Below are positions 30,336 through 39,728 of a DNA stretch of 64,000 nucleotides, piece after piece (position 1 is the first letter of the stretch; every line of letters begins with the position of its first letter). The position numbers were made by a program, and so were the translations under genes. The notes under the pieces are model-generated. The model had not been told where the DNA came from, made no database searches, and worked only from the letters and a program-made list of their open reading frames with translations. The DNA comes from an uncultured Collinsella sp. (lineage in GTDB: Bacteria; Actinomycetota; Coriobacteriia; Coriobacteriales; Coriobacteriaceae), in assembly GCA_900758475.1 (NCBI GenBank), contig CAAERQ010000021.1, positions 62,001-126,000 of the forward strand, written 5' to 3'.

Positions 30336-30685
30336 ACCCGGCACTTGGGGACGTTCCTTTCCTGCCGGCAGCTTGGGACAGTCCTTAAAGGCCGCATCGA
30401 TCAACTGCGGAAAGCACATCCCAGAATGAGCGTCCAACATGGGGCGCGGTTTCCCTTGAGGCCCTCAATCGGAAAATGCATCCCGGATTTTTGTCGAAAA
30501 GCGGTCCCTAGTTTCCCAAACGGGCCGCTAACGGAAAGCGCATCCCGCTATTGGGCCCCAAAGCAGGATGCGCTTTCCGTGCTGGCAGTTCCAAGCAGTT
30601 CGGGATGGCCCTTTTCGTCTGCTCTCGGCTGGCGTCCGCAAGACTGTCCCCAACGACCACTCATTTAAGTCTGTCCCCAATGACT
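30336..30685. repeat. REP/MITE-like element, long copy
   Basis: 350 bases. Its ends match the short copy at 24451-24573. The interior is different and longer. It repeats an AAAGCGCATCCC-type motif three times (near 30411, 30472, 30537). It contains a stem in which CGGAAAGCGCATCC is complementary to GGATGCGCTTTCCG (about 30533-30580). Its right end overlaps the stop codon of the peptidase gene on the other strand, so insertion may have set the present C-terminus of that protein. Confidence 0.7.
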
Positions 30686-31685
30686 AGTAGGCCCACATGG
30701 CTTCGATTTCGTTGAGGACTTCTACGACGCCCCAGCGGCGGGCGCTACGGCTGGGCGAATTGGGATCGTAGACACCGATCTGGTCGGCGTCGTCAATGCC
30801 GTAGAGCACGATGTAATGACCCACGTTGGTAAACGTACCGGGACGCACGGCGGCGATTACGGGGGCACCTGAGCGCAAGGCCTGGGCCATCGAGTCTCGA
30901 TCGTTGTAGAGCTGCGTCCCGTTAAGCCCCAGCTGCCATGCGCCGCTCGTCATAAATGACCACTCGGTGGCACCGGTGGGGGCATAGTTGCCCGCCTCGG
31001 AAAGGGCGCACATATCTGCCGGTGTCATATCGGTGCGTCCCGTTTTAAAGATGTAGACCATGGTGAGGCAGGTGGGTCCGCAGCCGTTTTGGCGGATGGT
31101 GCCGCCGGCGTAGGGCAGCTCCGACCATGCGGGGTCAATCTGGTAGATATGCGGCATGGTGCCGGCACTCCACTGCGAACGCGGGGTCGAAAAAGCAAAC
31201 GAGTAGCCGAGTGCGACCGGGGCTTTGAGGAGCTTTTCCTCGGCGGTGGGCTCTAGACCGGCAGAGCCATGCGAGGCACACGACCCCAGATACACAAAGG
31301 CCAGACATGCCATGATGGAGCACAGGGCAAGACGGAGACGATGAATCTGCGGATTGGCGGCCCTGACACGTCCCATCGGCCGTGGCCGCTTTGCGCCGCA
31401 TCCACCGCGGGGCTTCGAAAAGAAACGGCTGATGTGATCGTCAGACTTTCGCCGATCGTTTTTCTGCCGCCGAGGCACTTCGGCCCGGCGTTGACGGGTG
31501 CCCGAGCACGGGCGATCCGCCTGACGCGTGCCGGCATTCTGCGGCATAGACGACGAGGGACGATCCTGCGGACGCTGCGGGTTCTGTGGCCCGTCGTTGT
31601 CAGAAACACTCCTGGATGCTGGCGTGGTACGCCCGGCAAGGCGAACGTTTCGCTGCCGTTCGCCGTCGTTGTATTCGTATGCCAT
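30684..31685 (-). CDS. Membrane-tethered C39-like cysteine peptidase
   Basis: 333 residues. A long, very basic, Arg/Pro/Ser-rich cytoplasmic N-terminus (1 to about 115), one transmembrane helix (about 118-138), then an external C39_2-type peptidase domain. The domain has NGCGPTCLTM (catalytic Cys, about 201), GHYIVLYGID (catalytic His, about 292) and YDPNS (Asp, about 308). ATG at 31685 follows GAGGTGG; a GTG nine bases upstream overlaps that site. It may cleave or bind peptidoglycan-associated peptides. The stop lies inside the REP-like repeat. Confidence 0.78.
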   Translation of the reverse strand: MAYEYNDGERQRNVRLAGRTTPASRSVSDNDGPQNPQRPQDRPSSSMPQNAGTRQADRPCSGTRQRRAEVPRRQKNDRRKSDDHISRFFSKPRGGCGAKRPRPMGRVRAANPQIHRLRLALCSIMACLAFVYLGSCASHGSAGLEPTAEEKLLKAPVALGYSFAFSTPRSQWSAGTMPHIYQIDPAWSELPYAGGTIRQNGCGPTCLTMVYIFKTGRTDMTPADMCALSEAGNYAPTGATEWSFMTSGAWQLGLNGTQLYNDRDSMAQALRSGAPVIAAVRPGTFTNVGHYIVLYGIDDADQIGVYDPNSPSRSARRWGVVEVLNEIEAMWAY

Positions 31686-32043
31686 TTGTACCACCTCGTC
31701 TCATATATAACCCGTCCATCCTACAAAATAGACGTGCAGCAAATGAGCACGTGCGACAAAAGTTCGATAAACGGCACGAACAGGGTGGGCTTGGCGTCAT
31801 AAAGCGACACCTTCCGCGAGCAATCGAATCGCGCCATCAAAACGGGCGCTCGCACCGAGTGGCGCCCCTCGCCGTTCGTCCCAAAAACGGTGCCGCTCGT
31901 TCTGTAGTTCTGCCATCGGTCGAGTCACAAGCGGCGTTGCTGTGCCAAGGCCGTATCTTAAAGCCACGAAATAAAAGCGCGCGGCAAAACGGACCGCGCA
32001 AGGGGTGACGTCAAGGGGCGTCAAATAGGAAAGGAGGGGAACA
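31686..32043 (+). other. Intergenic region with leader of the APC permease
   Basis: 358 bases. No gene. There is an imperfect hairpin (GGGCGC ... GCGCCC, about 31844-31866), and a GC-rich stem (GCGCGG ... CCGCGC, about 31979-32000) lies 40 bases before the permease start. A strong ribosome site GGAAAGGAGGGG precedes 32044. Confidence 0.35.
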
Positions 32044-33495
32044 ATGGCGGACAAGAACGCAGAAGTTGCAGTTGAGGATAACGGCGGCATGAAGAAAACG
32101 CTTTCGCTCTGGAACTTCTTCACCATCGGTTTCGGTGCCATCATCGGTACCGGTTGGGTTCTGCAGGTCGGCGACTGGATGGTCGTGGGCGGCGGTCCCG
32201 TTCCCGCTATGATCGCATTCCTCTTGGGTGCAATCTTCCTCGTGCCCGTCGGAGCTGTTTTCGGTGAGCTCACGGCTGCTATCCCAATCTCGGGCGGCAT
32301 CGTCGAGTATGTCGATCGTAGCTTTGGCCGTACGCTGAGCTACATCACCGGTTGGCTCCTGGCCCTGGGCAACGGCATCCTGTGCCCGTGGGAGGCCATT
32401 GCCATCTCGACCCTCGTGTCCGAGATGTTCGGTAGCCTGCCCGGTCTTGAGTGGCTGCGCGCCGTCAAGCTCTACACCATCCTGGGCGCCGACGTTTACC
32501 TGTTCCCGACGCTGATCGCGCTCGGCTTTGCAGCCTACGTCATCTTCCTCAATTTCCGCGGTGCCAGCTCGGCCGCCAAGCTCCAAGCCTTCCTGACCAA
32601 GGCCCTGCTCTGCGGCATGCTGCTCGCCATGGGCGTCTCGCTGTTCACCGGCTCGCCGGACAACGCCATGCCCGTGTTCTCCCAGGTCGCCGGTGCTGGC
32701 GGCGGCAAGGCCGCCACCGAGGGCACTAGCCTGTTCGCCGGTATCGTGTCGGTCCTGGTTCTGACCCCGTTCTTCTACGCTGGTTTCGACACCATTCCCC
32801 AGCAGGCTGAGGAAGCAGCCGAGGGCCTTAACTGGAACAAGTTCGGCAAGATCATCTCCCTGGCCCTGCTGGCCGCCGGCGGCTTCTACATGGTCTGCAT
32901 CTACTCGTTCGGCACCATCCTCGACTGGCATGAGTTTGTTAAGAGCCCGGTTCCCGCGCTTGCCTGCCTCAAGGGCATCAACATGCTCCTGTACCTGGCC
33001 ATGCTCGTCATCGCCACGCTTGGACCCATGGGTCCGATGAACTCCTTCTACGGCGCCACGAGCCGCATCATGCTCGCCATGGGCCGCAAGGGCCAGCTGC
33101 CCGAGAAGTTCGCCGAGGTCGACCCCAAGTCCGGCGCTCCCAAGCTCGCCTGCGTCGTTCTGGGCGTCATCACCGTCATCGGTCCGTTCCTGGGCAAGAA
33201 CATGCTCATTCCTCTGACCAACGTGTCGGCTCTCGCCTTCATCTTCTCCTGCGGCATGGTCGCCCTCGCCTGCCTGCGCATGCGCTTCACCGAGCCCGAC
33301 CTGCCTCGTCCCTACGAGGTACCCGGCGGCAAGTTTGGCATCGGCCTCGCTATCGCTGCCTGCGCCATCATCATCGGCCTGCTCGTGATTCCGTTCTCTC
33401 CCGCCTCCCTCAACATGGTGGAGTGGAGCATCGTGATCGGCTGGTTGGCTATTGGCCTGGCCCTCATGGCTTTCACCAATTCCCGCAAAAAGTAA
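32044..33495 (+). CDS. APC-family amino acid permease
   Basis: 483 residues with about 12 transmembrane helices. The first helix carries the substrate-binding GFGAIIGTGWV break and a conserved SLWNFFTIGFG lead-in; ...PISGGIVEYVDRSFG (about 80-95) and ...GPMGPMNSFYGATSRIMLAMGRKG are APC signatures. Substrate not predictable. The amidohydrolase gene follows after 132 bases, so the permease may import that enzyme's substrate (inference). Codon use points to strong expression. Confidence 0.9.
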   Translation: MADKNAEVAVEDNGGMKKTLSLWNFFTIGFGAIIGTGWVLQVGDWMVVGGGPVPAMIAFLLGAIFLVPVGAVFGELTAAIPISGGIVEYVDRSFGRTLSYITGWLLALGNGILCPWEAIAISTLVSEMFGSLPGLEWLRAVKLYTILGADVYLFPTLIALGFAAYVIFLNFRGASSAAKLQAFLTKALLCGMLLAMGVSLFTGSPDNAMPVFSQVAGAGGGKAATEGTSLFAGIVSVLVLTPFFYAGFDTIPQQAEEAAEGLNWNKFGKIISLALLAAGGFYMVCIYSFGTILDWHEFVKSPVPALACLKGINMLLYLAMLVIATLGPMGPMNSFYGATSRIMLAMGRKGQLPEKFAEVDPKSGAPKLACVVLGVITVIGPFLGKNMLIPLTNVSALAFIFSCGMVALACLRMRFTEPDLPRPYEVPGGKFGIGLAIAACAIIIGLLVIPFSPASLNMVEWSIVIGWLAIGLALMAFTNSRKK

Positions 33496-33515
33496 CGCCT
33501 AGCCGGGGCGGATCG

Positions 33516-33544
33516 GGTGCGCGGGGCCCTCTCTCCCGCGCACC
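33516..33544. repeat. Hairpin between permease and amidohydrolase genes
   Basis: GGTGCGCGGG (33516-33525) and its complement (33535-33544) flank nine bases. There is no T run, so it may stabilise the permease mRNA end rather than terminate. Confidence 0.5.
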
Positions 33545-33627
33545 GAACCCGGCACCACTTGGGTAGCTTTGTGAGGCCTTAACCCAACACGGCCTCGCCC
33601 ACATATATGGATCCATAAGGAGGAACC

Positions 33628-34905
33628 ATGTCCACTAAGTATGCAATCGTTGGCGGCAAGCTCATCGACGGTACCGGTGCCGAGCCGGTCGAGAACTCCC
33701 TCGTTCTCGTCGACGACAACGGCAAGATCGAGTACGCTGGCACTATGCAGGACCTTCCCGAAGGCGTTGAGGTTATCGACGCCGCCGGCAAGACCGTCCT
33801 TCCCGGCCTGATCGACACCCACCTGCACTTCTCGGGCAACCTGACCGACGATGATACCGATTGGGTCATGCAGCCGCTCCTCGAGAAGCAGGCCGTCGCC
33901 GTCAAGCAGGCCTACGACTGCCTCACCCACGGCCTCACCACCGTCTGCGAGATCGGCCGCTTTGGTATCCAGATTCGTGACTGCATCGACAAGGGCGTCT
34001 TTAAGGGCCCGCGCGTTCTGGCTACCGGCCTCGGCTTCTGTCGCGTTGCCGGCCACGGTGACTCCCACCACTGCACCCAGGAGCTCAACAAGGAATCCCA
34101 TCCTTGGGGTGACCAGGTCGACGGTCCTTGGGATCTGCGCAAGGCCGTCCGTCGTCGCCTGCGCGAGAACCCCGATGCCATCAAGATCTGGGCTACCGGT
34201 GGCGGCATCTGGCGCTGGGACTCCGGTCGCGACCAGCACTATTGCTCCGAGGAGATCCAGGCCGTGGTCGAAGAGGCAAAGATGGTCGGCATCCCCGTGT
34301 GGAGCCACTGCTACAACAACCACGCCGCTGCCTATGATTCCGTTCGCTTTGGCTGCGAGCAACTGATTCACGGTTTCGATATCGATGAGCGCACCATGGA
34401 CCTCATGGCCGAGCAGGGCACCTTCTTCACCCCGACGATCGCCTTCCTGCCCACCTGGTACGCCACCTATCCGCCCGTCTACGTCCCCGAGCTGCACGAC
34501 AAGTACGAGGGCACCCTGGTCGAGAAGGAGCTGCAGCGCAACTACGACTGCCTGCGCGAGGCCAAGAAGCGCGGCGTCGTCATGACGATCGGCTCCGACT
34601 CCTTCTCCTTCGTCACCCCGTACGGCACCTGCTCCATCGAGGAGATGTACGAGTTCGTCGACAAGATCGGCTTCACCCCGGTCGAGACCATCACCTGCGC
34701 CACCCTCAACGGTGCCAAGATGTGCCACATCGAGGACGAGACCGGTTCTATCGAGGCCGGCAAGTGCGCCGACCTGCTGGTCGTCAACGGTGACGTCGCT
34801 GCCGATATCCACGTGCTCAACACCGACAACATGGACGTCATCATGAAGGACGGCTGGATCGTCGAGGCTGGCACCTTTGGCGAGGCCAACAAATACAGCG
34901 CCTAA
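33628..34905 (+). CDS. Metal-dependent amidohydrolase (imidazolonepropionase/prolidase-like)
   Basis: 425 residues. Metal-binding motif DTHLHFSG (about 61-68), a possible active-site lysine in IKIWATGGG (about 185-193), SHCYNNHAAA (about 228-237), LIHGFDID (about 247-254) and IGSDSF (about 319-324) define a TIM-barrel amidohydrolase. The flanking beta domain includes the final ...GKCADLLVVNGD strand. Substrate unknown: peptides, cyclic amides or N-acyl amino acids are possible. AAGGAGG precedes the ATG. Confidence 0.9.
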   Translation: MSTKYAIVGGKLIDGTGAEPVENSLVLVDDNGKIEYAGTMQDLPEGVEVIDAAGKTVLPGLIDTHLHFSGNLTDDDTDWVMQPLLEKQAVAVKQAYDCLTHGLTTVCEIGRFGIQIRDCIDKGVFKGPRVLATGLGFCRVAGHGDSHHCTQELNKESHPWGDQVDGPWDLRKAVRRRLRENPDAIKIWATGGGIWRWDSGRDQHYCSEEIQAVVEEAKMVGIPVWSHCYNNHAAAYDSVRFGCEQLIHGFDIDERTMDLMAEQGTFFTPTIAFLPTWYATYPPVYVPELHDKYEGTLVEKELQRNYDCLREAKKRGVVMTIGSDSFSFVTPYGTCSIEEMYEFVDKIGFTPVETITCATLNGAKMCHIEDETGSIEAGKCADLLVVNGDVAADIHVLNTDNMDVIMKDGWIVEAGTFGEANKYSA

Positions 34906-34963
34906 GATACCGTTTGTCGATGGCTGGATGTAAAACACAGTTTTTGATTGCATAATGCAATGG

Positions 34964-34989
34964 AGAGGGTCGCTTGCGGCCCTCTTTAT
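34964..34989 (+). terminator. Terminator-like hairpin in the leader of LytS-like kinase 1
   Basis: AGAGGG (34964-34969) pairs with CCCTCT (34980-34985), with an inner CGC/GCG pairing, followed by TTATT. It lies about 30 bases before the start codon and just after a CATAAT -10 (34951-34956). Confidence 0.45.
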
Positions 34990-35016
34990 TGCTATGGGTG
35001 CTACGGACAAAAGGGG

Positions 35017-36408
35017 ATGACGGTGGATTTAAACAGGCTGATTCTGGGCAAGAGCTACAACTCTACCAAGGTCTTTCGCACGGCACAGCACGTGGTCCAG
35101 GCCATCCTGCTCGGTGTTGTCGTTCCGGCGCTTATCCTGCTGCTTATCTGGGATTTAACCGATAATCCCAATCCCGTTCCGGGCGTTGTCGTTATTGCCG
35201 GCCTGGTCATGCTGTGCTTCTTTTTCTCGTATGTCTTTGTGGTCCCCGACGACCTCACATCGAGCGCAACCGACCGTACGCTCGCCATCGCATCAAAAAT
35301 ATTCGCCTACACGTCGCGCGGCCTTACGCCCGAAGCGGCCCTGGGCGCCTCTAAAATCATCCTGTCCGAGACCATCGCCTCTGCCATCTGCTTTACCGAC
35401 GGCAAGCAGGTGTTGGCAAGCTGGGGCGAGGATTCGACAAGGTGTCCCGCCGGCACCCCGGTCGTGCTCAAGACCACGCTCAGTGTGATTGAGACGGGCG
35501 AGCAGAGCGTGTTTTCGCGCGACACCTCCAATGAGACGGGCGGTTATTTTCCCCGCCTGCGCGCCGGCATTGTCGCGCCGCTTACCGTGCGCGGGCATTG
35601 CGTGGGCACACTCGAGCTGTACTATCCCCGCCTGAGCAGCATCGATATGCGCCAGACGGCCCTTGCCTCGGGTTTTGCCGACCTAATTTCCACGCAGCTC
35701 GCCAGCTTTGAGCTCGAGCGCCAGGACGAGCTCACAGCCCGCGTTGAGCTTCGCGCCCTGCAGTCGCAGGTCGACCCGCATTTTCTGTTCAATACCATTA
35801 GCACGATCGTGTCGCTCGTTCGAACCGAGCCCGACAAGGCGCGATCGTTACTCATCGATTTTTCCAATTATTACCGTCAGACGCTTTCTGACTCCGATAC
35901 GCTCACCACGCTCGAGCACGAGGTGGAGCAGGGCACTCGTTATATCAATCTTATGCAGGCCCGGTATGGCGACGGCCGTCTGCGCGTTTCGGTCGACATC
36001 GACTTTGAGGTGCGCGACAGCCTAGTACCGCCGTTTATCTTGCAGCCGCTGCTCGAAAACTGCATCAAGCATGCGCAGCGCGAGATCGAGCCGCTTTCTA
36101 TTCGTGTTAGGGCTTTTGAGACCGATGACGGCTTGGAGATCATCGTCGAAGATGACGGCATCGGGATGAGCGAAGAAGTCTGCGCGCATCTGTTTGAGCA
36201 GCATCGCCGAGAGGAGCCCGAGAGCATTACCGCCGACGGCTCCGTCAAGCGAGGTTGCGGCCTGGCGCTCTTCAACGTGCTTCAGCGCATCCATTTCTTT
36301 TACGGAGAAGATTCTGGCATGCGCGTGAAGTCCCAGGAGGGCGTGGGAACGCAGGTCATCGTTGAGTTGAACGGCGAGCCGCATGAGCCGGCGCCGCTAA
36401 CGGTGTAG
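35017..36408 (+). CDS. LytS-family sensor histidine kinase 1
   Basis: 463 residues from ATG 35017; GTG at 35023 is equally possible and has the better ribosome-site spacing (AAGGGG). Two transmembrane helices (about 20-75), a GAF-like sensory region (about 95-220), then a His_kinase domain with VDPHFLFNTISTI (His at about 254) and a HATPase domain with LENCIKHA, EDDGIGM and GCGLALFNV. It should phosphorylate the LytTR regulator that follows after 38 bases. It is a close paralogue of the kinase at 40936-42279. Confidence 0.9.
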   Translation: MTVDLNRLILGKSYNSTKVFRTAQHVVQAILLGVVVPALILLLIWDLTDNPNPVPGVVVIAGLVMLCFFFSYVFVVPDDLTSSATDRTLAIASKIFAYTSRGLTPEAALGASKIILSETIASAICFTDGKQVLASWGEDSTRCPAGTPVVLKTTLSVIETGEQSVFSRDTSNETGGYFPRLRAGIVAPLTVRGHCVGTLELYYPRLSSIDMRQTALASGFADLISTQLASFELERQDELTARVELRALQSQVDPHFLFNTISTIVSLVRTEPDKARSLLIDFSNYYRQTLSDSDTLTTLEHEVEQGTRYINLMQARYGDGRLRVSVDIDFEVRDSLVPPFILQPLLENCIKHAQREIEPLSIRVRAFETDDGLEIIVEDDGIGMSEEVCAHLFEQHRREEPESITADGSVKRGCGLALFNVLQRIHFFYGEDSGMRVKSQEGVGTQVIVELNGEPHEPAPLTV

Positions 36409-36446
36409 CACGCGGTTGGATTGAGAGAAAAAGAGGGGAAGCGCAT

Positions 36447-37181
36447 ATGTCCGAAGGCTGGAACATCCTGGTGGTTGATGACGAGCCCCCAATTAGGGCT
36501 GAGCTACGCTATCTGTTGGAAAAGGATACGCGTGTGGGTCAGATTGCCGAGGCGGGCAATGTCACCGAAGCCGTGGAGTCGATTCTGTCGAACAAGCCCG
36601 ACGTGCTGTTTTTGGACATTACCATGCCCGGTCGCTCGGGAATTGAGCTTGCCGAGACGCTGCAGAACCTAAAGACGCCGCCGGTCGTGGTGTTTGTGAC
36701 GGCATTCGCCGAGTATGCGGCCGATGCCTATAACCTCGATGCTGTCGATTACATCGTCAAGCCGGTCGAGGATGCCCGCTTGTCAAAGGCGCTCGACAAG
36801 ATCGAGACTGCCCTGGGCGCTCGCCGCGTCGTCCATGCTCCGCGCCAGCCTTTGCGCCTGACGGTGGATCGTGGGGGCAAAAAGGTGTTCATTCCCGTGG
36901 CGGATGTCTGCTACTTTGAGGCGCGCGCCGATTTTTGCAACGCCGTCTGCGCCGAGGGGACGTACCTGATCAATGAGTCGATTTCCTCGCTCGAGCGTCG
37001 CCTGGCCTCCGAGGGCTTTATTCGTGTCCACCGCAGCTATCTGGTTAATTTGGAAGACGTGCACAATGTCGAGATCGGCTCCACGGGCCTTATGGAGCTC
37101 AGGCTCGATCGCGTAACCTCGACGGTGCCCGTGTCCCGCCGTCGCGCTGCCGAGGTCAAATCGCACTTGGGGCTTGCGTAA
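36447..37181 (+). CDS. LytTR-family response regulator 1
   Basis: 244 residues. Receiver domain with acidic pair VVDDEPP and phospho-acceptor Asp in LFLDITMPG (about 57), then a LytTR DNA-binding domain (about 135-240, ...RVHRSYLVNLEDVHNVE...). AGAGGGGAAG precedes the ATG. Paired with the preceding histidine kinase. The target genes are not known; the flanking transporter and lipase-like genes are candidates. Confidence 0.93.
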   Translation: MSEGWNILVVDDEPPIRAELRYLLEKDTRVGQIAEAGNVTEAVESILSNKPDVLFLDITMPGRSGIELAETLQNLKTPPVVVFVTAFAEYAADAYNLDAVDYIVKPVEDARLSKALDKIETALGARRVVHAPRQPLRLTVDRGGKKVFIPVADVCYFEARADFCNAVCAEGTYLINESISSLERRLASEGFIRVHRSYLVNLEDVHNVEIGSTGLMELRLDRVTSTVPVSRRRAAEVKSHLGLA

Positions 37182-37272
37182 GGGTCGGTGTGCCATCGTT
37201 TGCCGTTACAGGTTTGGCATGACTGTGCGGTGGGCATAATGGATTGCATCGAATGAAATCGAAAGGATTATT

Positions 37273-38217
37273 ATGCCCGCGCTCATTACGCATCATCTGT
37301 TTGGCGAGGAAAGCATCGACCGTCTTCCGCAGGGCGTTATCACGTCCGACGAGGAGCGCATCGCCTTTATCCTGGGAAACCAAGGTCCCGACCCGTTTTT
37401 CTTCCACATGCTCACGCCACGCATCTCCGACTGCATGTCGCTTGCTCAGGTCATGCACCGCTCGCGCATGTCGCGCCAGTTCTCGTGCCTGCGCGACGGC
37501 GTGTCGCGCCTGCAGCCGCGCGATGCCAATCTGGGTCGCGCCTTTGCGCTGGGCCTGTTGTCGCACTATGTGCTCGACCGCAATGCCCACCCCTTTGTCT
37601 ACGAGCAGCAGTTTGGCATTGTCGAGTCCGACCCCGAGCTCGAGGCTTCGGGCAGCCAAGTTCACGCCGTGCTCGAAAGCGACCTGGACGTGCTGATGCT
37701 GCAGCTCAAACGTGACGGGGCCACGGTCGAGGATTATCCTCCGGCGGGCGAGATCGTCACCACCGACCGCATCAATCGCGTTGCCGGCGTGCTGATAAGC
37801 TACGTCGCCGGGCGCGTGTACGGTATCGACATCCCGGCGGGGGAGTACGCTGGCGCCGTCTCGGACATGCAGATGCTCTACCGCACTATCGAGCCGGCCG
37901 GTTCGGCCAAGACGCGCGCGATTGCCCTGCTCGAGGGCTTGGTGCACGATTATTCGCTGCTCGACGGCCTTGCGCACCGCGTGACGACCGAGCTGCCCGA
38001 GCGTACCGGCAACCTGGGCCACTTGGCATGGAAGAGCCCCTTTACCGATGAAGTCTCGACCGAGAGCTTCCCCGAGGTCTTTGACCGCGCACTGCTCGAT
38101 TACGAGCTCACCGTCGCCCGCTTTATCGAGACCGGCGATATGGAAGCCGTGACCAACCACGTCAATTACAGCGGTCGCGTGCTCGGCGCCGACGAAGAGT
38201 TCGACCGCGAGGAGTAG
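37273..38217 (+). CDS. Zinc-dependent phospholipase C-like protein
   Basis: 314 residues. The opening MPALITHHLFGEE, the GNQGPDPFF motif (about 34-43) and LGLLSHYVLDRNAHPFVYE (about 93-112) supply the His/Asp zinc ligands of the family. No signal peptide, unlike secreted clostridial phospholipase C, so an intracellular hydrolase of unknown substrate is likely. Own promoter: CATAAT at 37235-37240 with TTGGCA just upstream; GAAAGGA before the ATG. Confidence 0.85.
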   Translation: MPALITHHLFGEESIDRLPQGVITSDEERIAFILGNQGPDPFFFHMLTPRISDCMSLAQVMHRSRMSRQFSCLRDGVSRLQPRDANLGRAFALGLLSHYVLDRNAHPFVYEQQFGIVESDPELEASGSQVHAVLESDLDVLMLQLKRDGATVEDYPPAGEIVTTDRINRVAGVLISYVAGRVYGIDIPAGEYAGAVSDMQMLYRTIEPAGSAKTRAIALLEGLVHDYSLLDGLAHRVTTELPERTGNLGHLAWKSPFTDEVSTESFPEVFDRALLDYELTVARFIETGDMEAVTNHVNYSGRVLGADEEFDREE

Positions 38218-38318
38218 GGCTCGTGCGTGCCCCTTTGCCGAATCCTTACCGGCGCCTCTGGACAATTGGGGTACGATGAACTAACTGCATATCGGGCGAA
38301 TACGAAGGGGCCCTGTCC

Positions 38319-39569
38319 ATGAAATACACCAAGCTCGAGCGTAACTGGGTTATGTACGATGTGGGCAACTCGGCCCTCGTACTGCTCAATACCTCGGTGG
38401 TGCCCATCTACTTTAACGCCATCAATACCGGTGCTTCCTCGGCAGACCTGGTGGTCGCTTGGGGCAACGCGCAGACGATTGCCTCGCTGGTCATTGCCAT
38501 GCTCATGCCCATTCTGGGCGCGCTTGCCGATTACGCCGGCAACAAGATCAAGTTCTTCTTGGGCTTCTTCCTCACGGGTCTGGTTCTTTGCCTGGCGCAG
38601 GCTATCCCAATGTCCGCCATGGCATTTTTGACCGTGTACGTGCTGTGTACCATCGGCCTTAACTCTTCCATGACGTTCTACGACGCCATGCTGCCCGACA
38701 TAACCACCGACGAGCGCATGGACGCCGTGTCCAGCTCGGGCTATGCCTGGGGCTACATCGGTTCCACCGTGCCGTTCATCATCTGTCTGGCGCTTATCAT
38801 GGGTGGCCCCGCTCTTGGCGTCCCCACCATGCTGGCAACGCGTCTGTCGTTTGTCATCACCGGTGCCTGGTGGCTCATCTTTACCTTGCCACTCATTCGC
38901 ACCTATAAGCAAAAGTACGGTCGCGAGCGCGGTCCCCAGGACACCATCGGCCACATCGTGGGCGGCGTGTTCTCCGAGGTCGGACACACCATGCGCGAGA
39001 TCGCCCACAACAAGACCGTGTTGGTCTACATGATCGCGTTCTTCTTCTACATCGACGGTGTGCACACGGTCATTTCCATGGCAACCAGCTACGGGTCGGC
39101 TCTGGGCATCGACTCGACCCAACTGGTGCTGGCTCTGCTCGTTACGCAGTTTGTGGCCTTCCCGTCCGCCATCATCTACGGCAAGCTCGCCGGTCGCGTG
39201 GGCACACTCAACATGATCTTGGTGGCCGTCGCCGCCTATATGGGCATCGTGCTCTTTGCCGCGTTTTTCTTAAAGACCGCCTTTGAGTTTTGGGTGCTCG
39301 CTATTTTGGTCGGCTTGTTCCAGGGTGGCGTGCAGGCGCTCAGCCGCAGCTATTTTGGCCGCATCATCCCCAAGGAAAAGTCCAACGAGTACTACGGCTT
39401 CTTCGATATCTTTGGCCGTTACGCAAGCGTTATGGGCACCTTCCTGGTGTCGGTTGTCACCTCGCTGACCGGCAACCCGTCGCTGGGCGTCCTTTCTATT
39501 GGTGTTCTGCTGGTTGTTGGCTTTGTGCTGCTGGTCCGTCTGTCCCGCATGGCTCAGGCGGCGGCGTAA
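38319..39569 (+). CDS. MFS transporter of UMF1/Atg22-like type
   Basis: 416 residues, about 12 helices. N-terminal ...RNWVMYDVGNSALVLL is the signature of the UMF1 group, as is YDAMLPDI (about 124-131) and the late SRSYFGRIIPKEKSNEYYGF segment (about 343-362). Substrates of the group are poorly known; amino acids have been proposed. It stands alone between the phospholipase-like and glycosyltransferase genes. Confidence 0.88.
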   Translation: MKYTKLERNWVMYDVGNSALVLLNTSVVPIYFNAINTGASSADLVVAWGNAQTIASLVIAMLMPILGALADYAGNKIKFFLGFFLTGLVLCLAQAIPMSAMAFLTVYVLCTIGLNSSMTFYDAMLPDITTDERMDAVSSSGYAWGYIGSTVPFIICLALIMGGPALGVPTMLATRLSFVITGAWWLIFTLPLIRTYKQKYGRERGPQDTIGHIVGGVFSEVGHTMREIAHNKTVLVYMIAFFFYIDGVHTVISMATSYGSALGIDSTQLVLALLVTQFVAFPSAIIYGKLAGRVGTLNMILVAVAAYMGIVLFAAFFLKTAFEFWVLAILVGLFQGGVQALSRSYFGRIIPKEKSNEYYGFFDIFGRYASVMGTFLVSVVTSLTGNPSLGVLSIGVLLVVGFVLLVRLSRMAQAAA

Positions 39570-39694
39570 GGCAACCGGGCTCAGTACAGCAATTGTGCCT
39601 ATCTGCAGTACTCTTTTGGAAGTAGCCGCATAAATCATTCTGACTTCCGAACAATGTTTAGCCCAAGTGGGTATGATGGAACCAGCTAGGTCGC

Positions 39695-39728
39695 GGGGCG
39701 TCGCCTGTGTTTGGCGGCGCCCCGTTTT
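39695..39728 (+). terminator. Strong terminator-like hairpin in the glycosyltransferase leader
   Basis: 11-bp stem (39695-39705 with 39713-39723, one G-T pair), loop TGTGTTT, then GTTTTTG. TATGAT at 39672-39677 looks like a -10 just upstream. The ribosome site AAGGAGGG and ATG (39752) follow at once. The gene before it ends 125 bases upstream. Confidence 0.55.
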
